Below are positions 44,062 through 51,651 of a stretch of DNA of 64,000 nucleotides, piece after piece. The position numbers were made by a program, and so were the translations under genes. The stretch is from JACCTH01 sp963761985 (GTDB lineage Bacteria > Actinomycetota > Acidimicrobiia > Spongiisociales > ZC4RG35). The stretch is from assembly GCA_963761985.1 (NCBI GenBank), contig CAVXIT010000004.1:1-64000 (forward strand), in the 5' to 3' direction. Below the pieces are notes generated by a model. It was not told where the DNA came from and made no database searches. It saw nothing but the letters and a program-made list of their open reading frames with translations. How positions within the stretch are numbered: the stretch's first letter is position 1; every line of letters starts with the position of its first letter.

Positions 44062-45697
44062 TCAGACGGGTCCTCCTGTCGAATCGCATCACCACCCTCG
44101 TCATCTCCGAAGTCGACCTCAGATCAAATTCATTCACGAGTCCGCGCATCAGTCGGAGCCCGAGGCCCCGGGGCTTCTCGTCTGCGCTTAGATGTTCGGT
44201 CCAGCTTCCGCGATCTCGCACACATCCGATGATCGAGTCGCTGTCGAGGGACACCTCGACGGTGATCGGATGATCGGGGTCGTTGTTGCTCCCGTGAAGA
44301 ACAGCGTTGCCAATGGCTTCGCTCATCGCGAGAGTAAAAGTCTCGCTCTCGGTCTCGTCGACCTCGTGCGCAGACAGCCAGGCGCCGAGCCGGTGGCGTA
44401 CCGGCGCGACATTCTCGACTACGCCCGGAACGATGTCCACAAAGACCCGCTGGGGTGCTCCGACAGTTCGGACGGCTAGCACTGCAACGTCATCGCTTTC
44501 CCTCTCGCTCCCGACGAGTTGGGAAACCAATCGTTCGCAGATGAGGGAGGTGGGCAACCACCAGATTTGTGCAAGGAGTTCGGCGAGCCGGTGGAGGCCG
44601 AGCGCAAGAGACTCACCGCGCCGTTCGATTAGACCGTCGGTATATAGGACCAATAGCGATCCCGGTGCAATCCGCGAACGTGCCGGCCTCTTTGGCCTTG
44701 TCCGTTTCGACTTTGGTTGCTGGAGTCCCAGGGGCCATCTTCGCCCGCTGTTCAGGAAGCGGACCTTGCCTTCTGGGTCAACTAGCGCCGGCGGGACATG
44801 GCCAGCGTTCGCATACTCGAACTCCCCTCCGTGGACGTCGAGCACCCCGAATATTGTCGTGGCATATCCGGCGCCCGGGCTCCTTACCGCCATGCGGTCA
44901 AGAGCCTCGATTACTTTTACGGGTCGTGAGTCGACCAACGCCGCCGCTGCCGCAGCAGCACGCAGCTGACCCATCGCGACAGCCGATTCCAAGCCTGACC
45001 CCACAACATCGCCCACGGTAAGTCCAACAGTTCCATCGTCGAGAGAGAGGGCGTCGTACCAATCTCCCCCGAGGAGGCCGCGCGGCGAGTGGTAGGCCGC
45101 CGCAACCGCGGCGGATAAGGGAAGCCTGTCCAGACGCAGGAGGGTGCGCTGCAAATCCTCGGCCAGTTTGTGTTCCGCCTCCGCTCCCAGAATCGATTCG
45201 AGAGATGACGTGGCGAGACTTGCGAGCGTTGCGATCTCGGCTTTGAGATCCGCGTCGAACTCGCGCCGTTCCGACCAGATGAGGCTCAGACTTCCGATGT
45301 TCTCGCCTGAGCTACCTACCAAGGGCACCGTGCCAGTCGCCTCGAAGCCGTTGGACCGGAAGTCGGCTTCGATCAAGGAGAACTCCCGGAGGTGAGCAAG
45401 GAGGTCCGCAAGGAACAGAGGCTGGCCTGTGCGAATAACCCACGACACCGGATGTGGGGCGGCGAGTGCGATCTTCGAGTAGCGCGCAACGGTTTCACCA
45501 TGGATGGTTCCGGCCGGTAGAACACTGATCGACGCCTCGTGGGGGCGATTAACTGCGATCATTGACGCCACGTTTCCCAGCACGGGAGCAAGCCAGCCGT
45601 GGATGGCCCCGGCCAACTCATTCAGGTTCCGCGAGCGTCCAAGTTCCGCAGCCAGGGGTTCGGTGCTCTCGATCAGCCCAGCGGTCACTCCATCCAC
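44054..45697 (-). CDS. GAF-SpoIIE-HATPase bifunctional partner-switch protein
   Basis: A 547-residue three-domain regulator starting at GTG 45697, 13 nt inside the stress-protein gene. A GAF-like sensor domain covers about 20-170, a SpoIIE PP2C phosphatase about 175-390 (LLGGDWYDALSLDDGTVGLTVGDVVGSGLESA, FEYANAGHVPPALV, LLVLYTDGLIERRGES, SDDVAVLAVR) and a C-terminal RsbW-like HATPase about 400-545 (FTLAMSEAIGNAVLHGSNNDPDHPI N-box; RGLGLRLMRGLVNEF G2). It combines the kinase and phosphatase of a partner switch, as in some actinobacterial osmotic or stress regulators. The STAS gene overlaps its 3' end. Confidence 0.9.
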   Translation of the reverse strand: MDGVTAGLIESTEPLAAELGRSRNLNELAGAIHGWLAPVLGNVASMIAVNRPHEASISVLPAGTIHGETVARYSKIALAAPHPVSWVIRTGQPLFLADLLAHLREFSLIEADFRSNGFEATGTVPLVGSSGENIGSLSLIWSERREFDADLKAEIATLASLATSSLESILGAEAEHKLAEDLQRTLLRLDRLPLSAAVAAAYHSPRGLLGGDWYDALSLDDGTVGLTVGDVVGSGLESAVAMGQLRAAAAAAALVDSRPVKVIEALDRMAVRSPGAGYATTIFGVLDVHGGEFEYANAGHVPPALVDPEGKVRFLNSGRRWPLGLQQPKSKRTRPKRPARSRIAPGSLLVLYTDGLIERRGESLALGLHRLAELLAQIWWLPTSLICERLVSQLVGSERESDDVAVLAVRTVGAPQRVFVDIVPGVVENVAPVRHRLGAWLSAHEVDETESETFTLAMSEAIGNAVLHGSNNDPDHPITVEVSLDSDSIIGCVRDRGSWTEHLSADEKPRGLGLRLMRGLVNEFDLRSTSEMTRVVMRFDRRTRLSA

Positions 45698-46030
45698 CCG
45701 GTTTCGTCTCGGTATGAATTGACTTTGATGGCTCCGGCGGCGTACATGACCTTCGTCACATCGGTTTCGTCGCCTTCTATTGTGGAAACGGTTAGTACCG
45801 CTGAGCCTGATTCGACGCTTTCCCGGTAGAGCGTTCCGATCTCATCTTCGAACGCGGCCGCGCGCGATCGCGTTGGCGACTCCACCTCTACGGGTCGCTT
45901 TCCGCTCCGCTTCATCCATCTTGCGATCGAGAAGACCGATCTCAGTGTCGCCGTAGCCGAGTTGGTAAAGCTCATCGACCGCCATCAGAGCGTCTCCCTT
46001 GGTCCCGAATATCCCAACAATCTCCGGCAT
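45685..46030 (-). CDS. General-stress-protein-like (YflT/GSP17M) protein (frame break near 45860)
   Basis: The frame from 46030 gives MPEIVGIFGTKGDALMAVDELYQLGYGDTEIGLLDRKMDE, the start of GSP17M/YflT-like domains, and stops early; the adjacent frame continues AAAFEDEIGTLYRESVESGSAVLTVSTIEGDETDVTKVMYAAGAI to 45685. One extra base in a GCGCGC tract near 45860 accounts for it. Total about 114 residues. A SigF-type promoter lies 33 nt upstream of the start, and the gene overlaps the GAF-SpoIIE-HATPase gene, so it heads the partner-switch/metacaspase group. The function of the domain is unknown. Confidence 0.75.
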
Positions 46031-46062
46031 TTCTCGCCTTCGCGGGTCGTCTCAATTCAGGC

Positions 46063-46087
46063 TTACCCAGGCGCTAGAGCCCAGAAC
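46063..46087 (-). promoter_or_regulatory. SigF/SigB-type promoter heading the switch/metacaspase group
   Basis: On the minus strand GTTC (46087-46084), 15 nt, GGGTAA (46068-46063); the -10 ends 33 nt before the start codon at 46030. One mismatch in the -35 (GTTC for GTTT). Confidence 0.55.
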
Positions 46088-46102
46088 CCTCAAATTCCCC
46101 AA

Positions 46103-46129
46103 GTTTGAGTGCAGCACGAATCGGGGTAC
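46103..46129 (+). promoter_or_regulatory. SigF/SigB-type promoter of the glycosyltransferase gene
   Basis: GTTT (46103-46106), 17 nt, GGGTAC (46124-46129), ending 39 nt before GTG 46169. It is divergent from the promoter at 46063-46087, only 16 bp apart. Confidence 0.6.
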
Positions 46130-46168
46130 AAAGGGGATAACCAAATTTTTGGAATGGAGGGATATTTG

Positions 46169-47285
46169 GTGTCTTCTCGGACAGTTGCCATGGTTTCAAC
46201 CTTCTCGCCCACGCGTTGTGGGATTGCCAGCTTTTCGGCCTCGCTGGCGGATTCGCTTGTGGATTGGGGACATGACGTCGACGTTTTTCGGTTGATCGAT
46301 CACAATGACTTGCCCAGCCCGGATCAGCGGGTTGTCATGGAATTCGATCCTGCGAGCTCATCCGGCCTGCACCACGCCGCCGCGGTCCTGGACCGCTACC
46401 AACTCGTCGTGCTCCAACACGAGTTCGGGATCTTTGGTCCCGACGACGGAGTAGCGGCCGCCGACCTGGCCGAGGCGATCACGAGCCCGGTCATGGTTGT
46501 CTTCCATTCAGTTCCGTTGCGGCCGAGCGACACCAAACGTCAGATCATCGATCGTTTGGCTGGCGCCGCCAGCGCCCTGGTGGTTCCCTCGCATGCTGCC
46601 CGCTTGGCGCTAGAAGATGTGTACGGGATCGACGCCGAGATTGTCACCGTGATCCCCCACGGCTCCAACTGGCGGCCCGCTGAAGTCGCCGCGCGACCGC
46701 GCACCCGTCTCTTGACCTGGGGCTTGTTGGGGCCGGGAAAGGGGATCGAGAGAGCAATTGAAGCCGTGAGTCGGCTACGCGACCTCGATTTTACGTATCG
46801 AGTCGTTGGCCAAACACATCCCAACGTTGTTCGCCGGCAGGGCTATCGCTACCGGGAAGAATTGGAGCGTCTGATTGAGCAGACATGGCTTGGAGGGAAC
46901 TGTCGTTCTCGACGACGGCTACCGGTCGGAGTCCGACCTGCAGCGGCTGGTGGCGAGCGCCGACGTGATCGTTATTCCGTATGACAACGACGAGCAAATT
47001 AGCTCCGGTGTCCTGAGTGAAGCGGTGGCTGCGGGCAAACCCGTAGTTGCCACTGCCTTCCCACACGCGACCGAGCTGCTGGGATCCGGGGCCGGCCTGG
47101 TCGTGGGGCACGACGATCCCGCTGAGATGGGCGCCGCGATTCGCAAATTGCTCACCGACGATGTCGCCTACCGACGGGCCGTTACACAGGCACGCGGGGC
47201 CAGCCGCCATCTGTCTTGGGCAGAAGTGGCCCGGCGCTATAGCGAGACCTTCGACCGGCTAGCCGATTCCCTGGCAGTTGGCTAG
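46169..47285 (+). CDS. Family 4-type glycosyltransferase (frame break near 46883)
   Basis: Starts at GTG 46169 with GGAGGG upstream. Residues from VAMVSTFSPTRCGIASFSASLADSL form the GT-B N-terminal domain; VLQHEFGIFGPDDG, VTVIPHGSNWRP and TWGLLGPGKGIERAIEAV mark the domain junction. The frame fails near 46883, and the next frame carries on as HGLEGTVVLDDGYRSESDLQRLVASADVIVIPYDN with the donor-binding SSGVLSEAVAAGKPVVAT. One extra base explains the split. Total about 371 residues. Likely makes a glucan or mannan together with the GT at 49414; the sugar is unknown. Confidence 0.83.
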
Positions 47286-47292
47286 CGAACAG

Positions 47293-47772
47293 CTAAAACA
47301 ATCGCTTTTTTCGATCGGTGCCTGACCGAGTCGTCCGGTCGGCAAGGAACGAAACCTGGCCGTCCGGCTCAAGAATCGCAGCGCGCACATCCTCCAGGTC
47401 TTCGATTCCCTGTAACCGCGCCTCGGCCTTCAAGTCATCAAGGCTGAAGCGATGGCGCTTGAGGTGGCTCTCGTTGACGACCCCATTCTCGATCACGATC
47501 ACCGGGTCGCCCTCGATCAGACGCCGCATGCTCGAAAATCGAAAGGAAGCCCACGAGAACAGCACGGCGAGTAGTCCCATGGTGGCCGCTGCTGAGAGCC
47601 CGCCTAGCAAGGACGTGTCTTCTCCGGTGATGCCTTGCTGGATGACTTCTCCCACGGCCATCAGCAAGACAAACTCGAATGCGGAAAGCTGGGTCAGTTC
47701 CCGGCGCCCGAGGACGCGGAACATCACCCAGAGAAAGATGAAGGCAATTGCGGATCGAAGAACAACGTCCAT
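47293..47772 (-). CDS. DUF421 (YetF-like) membrane protein
   Basis: A 159-residue protein starting at ATG 47772. Two or three N-terminal helices (AIAFIFLWVMFRVLGRRELTQLSAFEFVLLMAVGEVIQQGI) and the cytoplasmic DUF421 part (RRLIEGDPVIVIENGVVNESHLKRHRFSLDDLKAEARLQGIEDLEDVRAAILEPDGQVSFL) are diagnostic. YetF/YcaP proteins are of unknown function, often stress-linked. The ATG overlaps the TAA of the upstream gene (TAATG), so the two are co-translated. Convergent with the glycosyltransferase (7-bp gap). Confidence 0.88.
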   Translation of the reverse strand: MDVVLRSAIAFIFLWVMFRVLGRRELTQLSAFEFVLLMAVGEVIQQGITGEDTSLLGGLSAAATMGLLAVLFSWASFRFSSMRRLIEGDPVIVIENGVVNESHLKRHRFSLDDLKAEARLQGIEDLEDVRAAILEPDGQVSFLADRTTRSGTDRKKRLF

Positions 47773-48263
47773 TACGGCACCACCCAGGTAGAGAGTTGGA
47801 ACTGAATCGACTCCGTGCCCGCCTCGACCTTCACTTCTAAAGGCAGACGGCCAGGGGGAACGGACGGCGCAAAGCGTGTATCCAGATGTATCTCGAGGAA
47901 TTCTCCTTCCGGCTTGAACACGTGACCGGTCTCTGCACCCCGGCCAAGAACTTCGGTCGGTTCGGGTACCCAGTTGTTGTGATCGACCTGGCCGAGGTAT
48001 GAGTTGTTGATCCAAATCGTGATGAGCCCGCCGCCGTCCACAGTCACTCGAAACGTCAGAGGGGTGGCCAACCCACGCCGCCCGATCGTCGGATACGTCA
48101 CCGAAACATGAAGCTGATCGGAGGTCTCCTCGGCCGAGCTACTCCTTACCCCGAGAAAGGAGGATGCGATGACGAACACAACCAACACCACAATGCCGAA
48201 TCGACGGAGGAAAGCACTCCGACTCTGCGCCGCCTCCGAACTGTCAGTCGGAATCGTTTTCAC
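47772..48263 (-). CDS. Anchored extracytoplasmic protein coupled to DUF421
   Basis: A 163-residue protein from GTG 48263 (the longer open frame lies over the divergent promoter). It has one hydrophobic segment FGIVVLVVFVIASSFLGV then a beta-rich domain: LHVSVTYPTIGRRGLATPLTFRVTVDGGG to GEFLEIHLDTRFAPSVPPGRLPLEVKV. It looks like a small immunoglobulin-like or beta-sandwich domain exposed outside the membrane. It overlaps the DUF421 gene, suggesting a complex with it. No named family recognised. Confidence 0.65.
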   Translation of the reverse strand: MKTIPTDSSEAAQSRSAFLRRFGIVVLVVFVIASSFLGVRSSSAEETSDQLHVSVTYPTIGRRGLATPLTFRVTVDGGGLITIWINNSYLGQVDHNNWVPEPTEVLGRGAETGHVFKPEGEFLEIHLDTRFAPSVPPGRLPLEVKVEAGTESIQFQLSTWVVP

Positions 48264-48321
48264 GCCGTTAGTTTGGCTGCCGTTTGGCTGCGGCTGGGGA
48301 TTCTCCCCGAGGAGCGGGAGC

Positions 48322-48347
48322 GTTTGAATTTGAGTTTCGCGGGGTAC
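48322..48347 (+). promoter_or_regulatory. SigF/SigB-type promoter of the 206-aa membrane protein gene
   Basis: GTTT (48322-48325), 16 nt, GGGTAC (48342-48347), ending 29 nt before TTG 48377. Matches the GTTT-N15-17-GGGTA pattern. Confidence 0.65.
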
Positions 48348-48376
48348 TCCACGGGCGCTCAGACAAGGAGGAATTC

Positions 48377-48997
48377 TTGAGCGACGTTGTGATAGATCGG
48401 AGAACCCGTCGGGCCGAAGCGGCTGCGGCGGCTCGATATGGAGGTGCTGATATTGGCGCATCCTTGTCGGGATTCTTCGCCGGCCTTGGAGCCCTGGCTT
48501 TCGCCGGAGCCTTGGTGGCGGCCGGAGCCAATGAATTGGACTATCAGCTCAATCTGATCGACCTTCAGGGAGAGATAACCGAGGCTTCGATCGTCGGTGC
48601 GGCCGTGGCCGTTGTGGTTGTTTTCCTGACGTTCCTGTTTGGAGGCTGGGTGGCGGGGCGCATGTCGCGTTTTGCCGGCGGGAAGAACGGGATGGGAGCC
48701 GGCCTTTGGTTGCTGATCTTCGCGGCGATATTTGCGCTGCTCGGTGCCCTCGTCGGACCGGAGTTCAACGCTTTTGCGACCGCGGGGCTTCCGGACTGGT
48801 TCTCACAGATCCGTTCCGATGTGCGAACTACTAGCGGGCTGATCCTGGCGGCTGTGTTTGCGATCGCCGCCTTACTGGGCGGATACGCCGGTGGTCGGCT
48901 GGGTGATCGCTATAACGAGAAAGTTGACGCCACCATGGTTCATGCCACTGACACCCCCGTGGTCACGGATCGAACCGTCATCACCACTGAGAGATAG
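48377..48997 (+). CDS. Four-helix membrane protein of TIGR04086/YrzE-like type
   Basis: A 206-residue protein. The start is TTG 48377, with AAGGAGG 5 nt upstream and the SigF-type promoter just before; the frame is open further up but only through that promoter. Four hydrophobic, glycine-rich helices are visible (GASLSGFFAGLGALAFAGALVAAG; IVGAAVAVVVVFLTFLFGGWVAGRM; GAGLWLLIFAAIFALLGALVG; LILAAVFAIAALLGGYAGGRLGDRY), similar to TIGR04086/YrzE-like proteins. Envelope stress role inferred from the promoter. Confidence 0.72.
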   Translation: MSDVVIDRRTRRAEAAAAARYGGADIGASLSGFFAGLGALAFAGALVAAGANELDYQLNLIDLQGEITEASIVGAAVAVVVVFLTFLFGGWVAGRMSRFAGGKNGMGAGLWLLIFAAIFALLGALVGPEFNAFATAGLPDWFSQIRSDVRTTSGLILAAVFAIAALLGGYAGGRLGDRYNEKVDATMVHATDTPVVTDRTVITTER

Positions 48998-49039
48998 CGC
49001 CAAAGAGACGACGCAAAGAAAGACAACAGAGGAGCAGAG

Positions 49040-49099
49040 ATGTACATCGGATTGGGCACATTGCTCTTGATCATCATCATCATCCTTCTGGTGACCTAA
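49040..49099 (+). CDS. 19-residue hydrophobic microprotein
   Basis: ATG 49040 to TAA 49099 encodes MYIGLGTLLLIIIIILLVT, a single short transmembrane segment. A GAGGAG-type ribosome site stands 6-8 nt upstream, and an intrinsic terminator starts 43 nt after the stop. It follows the membrane protein gene by 42 bp, so it is probably in the same SigF-driven transcript. Very short hydrophobic proteins of this sort occur in actinobacteria; function unknown, perhaps modulating a membrane complex. Confidence 0.65.
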   Translation: MYIGLGTLLLIIIIILLVT

Positions 49100-49141
49100 G
49101 AACCGGAAGGCCCCCTAGACCAACAAAAGACGACCAAAGTA

Positions 49142-49173
49142 AGCGGGCGGGCAGCAATGCCCGCCCGCTTTTA
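49142..49173 (+). terminator. Intrinsic terminator
   Basis: A perfect 11-bp stem AGCGGGCGGGC/GCCCGCCCGCT with a 6-nt AGCAAT loop, followed by TTTTA. It ends the membrane-protein/microprotein transcript. Confidence 0.9.
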
Positions 49174-49190
49174 TGAAGGAGTCAAACCAA

Positions 49191-49388
49191 ATGGATTGGC
49201 CAGTCATCGCTCTCATCGTGATCATCGCCATCGTCGTGGCCATCCCGCTCTGGCGTTTGCAGAAGAACGCGCCCGGCAGACATTCCGACCCGCCGGAGAA
49301 TCTGGAGCAACCCGCCGAACCCGGCTCGGAGGGGATGAACGTTCCCACCGCCGGCGACGTAGCACCGGGGCCGAACTCCCCGAAGTGA
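49191..49388 (+). CDS. Small single-pass membrane protein
   Basis: A 65-residue protein from ATG 49191 (GAAGGAG about 9 nt upstream; ATG 49173 in frame is less likely because it lies at the end of the terminator). WPVIALIVIIAIVVAIPLWRL is one transmembrane helix; the rest is a Pro/Glu-rich, charged, probably disordered tail. It is transcribed toward the glycosyltransferase gene 25 bp downstream. No family recognised. Confidence 0.6.
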   Translation: MDWPVIALIVIIAIVVAIPLWRLQKNAPGRHSDPPENLEQPAEPGSEGMNVPTAGDVAPGPNSPK

Positions 49389-49413
49389 CAACCCGGGCTT
49401 CTCAATAGCGGCA

Positions 49414-50448
49414 GTGCAATTGCGGATCGGCGTCGTTGCCCCCATCACCCATCCCCTCCCTCCCGACGGATACGGACCCTGGGAACGGGTTGCCTATGAG
49501 TCCGTGGAGGGATTCGTCGAGCTCGGACATGACGTAACCCTTTTCGCTCCAAACGGCGCCCAGACTTCGGCGCAGAGATTCGTTCCGACGGTTCCGAACC
49601 CATTGACCGGCAGTGCCCTCGACCCGCGACTCACCGAAGAGCTCCATATCGCTCGGGCGATGGAGATAGCGACGGAGGAGAAGCTTGATGTGATCCACTC
49701 GCACCTGCACGTCCATGCCCTGGGCTACAGCCGTCTGATCGGGTGTCCGCTGGTCAGCACCTTGCATGGCGTCGCGTGGAACGAAGTCCACCATCCATTT
49801 CTCGAGGAATACCGCGAGCAGCCGTTCGTCTCGATCTCGGATTCGGAACGTCGCTTCCTTCCCAGCCTTAACTACGTCGCCACCGTCTACAACGGGATCA
49901 ACCTGGCTGATTTCGAGCTGACGGTGAAAAAGGATGACTACCTGCTCTTCGCCGGACGGCTCGCCCCGGAAAAAGCACCGGATCTAGCCATCGAAATCGC
50001 CCGCCTGAGCGGGCATCGCCTCCTGATCGCAGGCGCTACCGAACCGCGCCACCAGAGCTTTTTTGAAGAGCAGGTCGAATCGAGACTGGGAGACGGTGTC
50101 GAATACCTGGGCTCGCAGTCACGGTCGGATCTGCGGCGGCTGCTCGCCCGCGCCAAGGCTGTGCTGATGCCGTTGCGCTGGGATGAACCTTTTGGCCTGG
50201 TAGTGGTGGAGGCGCTCGCCAGTGGTACCCCGGTGATCGGATGGCGGCGGGGCGCAATCCCCGAATTGATTGAGGATGGCCGGCAGGGGTTTTTGGTGGC
50301 AGATGTTGCGGAGGCGGTTTCAGCGGTCGGAAAGCTCGATCAGATCGATCCTGGTGTGGCGAGAGCTCGGGTCGAGAGTCGATTCAGCCGAGCCGTGATG
50401 GCCCAGGGGTATGTCGACGTCTTCCGCCGCCTGGTGGCCCTCGGCTGA
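49414..50448 (+). CDS. GT4 family glycosyltransferase
   Basis: A 344-residue GT-B enzyme starting at GTG 49414. N-terminal IGVVAPITHPLPPDGYGPWERVAYESVEGFVELGHDVTLFA with the acceptor-side VIHSHLHVHALGYSRL, then YLLFAGRLAPEKAPDLAIEIAR, EYLGSQSRSDLRRLLARAKAVLMPLRWDEPFGLVVVEALASGTPVIGWRRGAIPELIEDG, the donor-binding E-x7-E region. It is intact and resembles GT4 proteins of soluble glucan or mannoside synthesis; substrate unknown. Its 3' 129 bp are antisense to the C-terminus of the ctaG frame. Confidence 0.87.
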   Translation: MQLRIGVVAPITHPLPPDGYGPWERVAYESVEGFVELGHDVTLFAPNGAQTSAQRFVPTVPNPLTGSALDPRLTEELHIARAMEIATEEKLDVIHSHLHVHALGYSRLIGCPLVSTLHGVAWNEVHHPFLEEYREQPFVSISDSERRFLPSLNYVATVYNGINLADFELTVKKDDYLLFAGRLAPEKAPDLAIEIARLSGHRLLIAGATEPRHQSFFEEQVESRLGDGVEYLGSQSRSDLRRLLARAKAVLMPLRWDEPFGLVVVEALASGTPVIGWRRGAIPELIEDGRQGFLVADVAEAVSAVGKLDQIDPGVARARVESRFSRAVMAQGYVDVFRRLVALG

Positions 50449-51264
50449 TCGGCGTTCTATCGCGACCAGCCAACGCCACAGCCGATCGAGCCCGATCGCG
50501 GTGTAGATCAATCCTGCAGGGACCCACATGATCACTCCCGCCAGGTGTTGATCGGCGAGAGCGGTGAAGCCCCAGACGGCAGCGCTGTTCTCGTAAAAGG
50601 GATACCAGGGGCTCTCGGCGAAAGTCATCAGCAAAGCGAGGCCCACGCTCTGTACCGCAAGAGCAAACACCATCAGCAGACCGATCCCGGGCCAGTCCGG
50701 GGAGCGATGACGGGTAAGTAGCACCAATTGCCAGAACCAGAGTGCGGTGAGCAGGAACGTGGCGTGTTCCAAATAATGAAGCGCGCTCGATGAAAGTGCG
50801 GCTTGATAAGGCCCACCCGCATGCCAGAACAGCAGGGCGCCAGCATGCAGAAGCCAGATCAGCACGGGATGGGCGAGGAGTCTTATTCGGGCGGGGGTGA
50901 GACCAAGGGCCAGCCGGGTCGAACCGAGGCGCTTACGCACCGCTGTCGGCAGACCGGCAAAGATGCCTTCACCGGCACCGCTCCGGACGAGCGCGGGAGC
51001 GGCAACCAAGATGAGGAGCAAGTGCTGGACCATGTGAGCCGAGGCCAGGGCTCCGGACATTGCCTCGAGCGGTGAGACCAGGGCGATAGTCAGAGCCACG
51101 AGGGCGGTTACGAGCCACCCTCGTTTAGGTCGGCGGCTGCCACGGAGGTACAACCAAACCAGCAAGCTCATTCCCGCCAGGGTCAGGGGATCGAGATTCC
51201 AGGCTGTCCAGAGGTCGTGGGGAGCAACCGGCTGCCCGGGGTGGAGGTGGAGGCCGGTCAGCAT
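50320..51264 (-). CDS. ctaG: Cytochrome c oxidase assembly factor, caa3_CtaG family
   Basis: A 314-residue membrane protein from ATG 51264. LHLHPGQPVAPHDLWTAWNLDPLTLAGMSLLVWLYLRG opens it; then SAHMVQHLLLILVAAPALV, GALLFWHAGGPYQAALSSSALHYLEHATFLLTALWFW and ADQHLAGVIMWVPAGLIY contain the conserved His and Trp residues of caa3_CtaG proteins. About seven helices. It helps copper insertion into cytochrome oxidase. After residue about 270 (LDRLWRWLV) the frame runs on across the convergent glycosyltransferase end; the extra tail has no family character and may result from a lost stop near 50463. Confidence 0.85.
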   Translation of the reverse strand: MLTGLHLHPGQPVAPHDLWTAWNLDPLTLAGMSLLVWLYLRGSRRPKRGWLVTALVALTIALVSPLEAMSGALASAHMVQHLLLILVAAPALVRSGAGEGIFAGLPTAVRKRLGSTRLALGLTPARIRLLAHPVLIWLLHAGALLFWHAGGPYQAALSSSALHYLEHATFLLTALWFWQLVLLTRHRSPDWPGIGLLMVFALAVQSVGLALLMTFAESPWYPFYENSAAVWGFTALADQHLAGVIMWVPAGLIYTAIGLDRLWRWLVAIERRSAEGHQAAEDVDIPLGHHGSAESTLDPSSRHTRIDLIELSDR

Positions 51265-51651
51265 GGCTGAAGCACCATCGCCGGCAATGCGACGAAGACA
51301 GTTGCGAGAACCGACAGCGCGGCACAGACAAGCGCCGACGAGATAGAGGACCCGATGCGGATCACTCGTATCGCTCGAGTCCTGGCTTCGGCGGGCCCTA
51401 ATTGACTTGGATTTGGCAGCTGCCCGGACACCAAAGGCCACGATCGCAGCCACCGCGACCACTGTTACCCCGGCGGTGAGAGGAGCAACCGATGTACCTC
51501 CGTCGCTCGGGAGGGCCGCGGCACACGCCGTCTCGGCCCAGAGATACACGATCCAAAAATGAAGTATCCATATCACCGGTCCCGCGAGGAGCAGGACCGG
51601 CCACGAACTCCAAAACCGTCCCCTATAGATGTCGTTTTGCTTGAGGATCAT
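51258..51651 (-). CDS. Small membrane protein of the oxidase cluster (frame break near 51365)
   Basis: ATG 51651 overlaps the ctaD TGA by 4 nt. The first frame gives two helices (SSWPVLLLAGPVIWILHFWIVYLWAE; GVTVVAVAAIVAFGVRAA) and a charged segment; skipping one base near 51365 continues RIGSSISSALVCAALSVLATVFVALPAMVLQPC and stops at 51258, inside the ctaG start. About 130 residues with three helices. A small protein like this is usual between ctaD and ctaG in high-GC bacteria; function not known. Confidence 0.65.
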
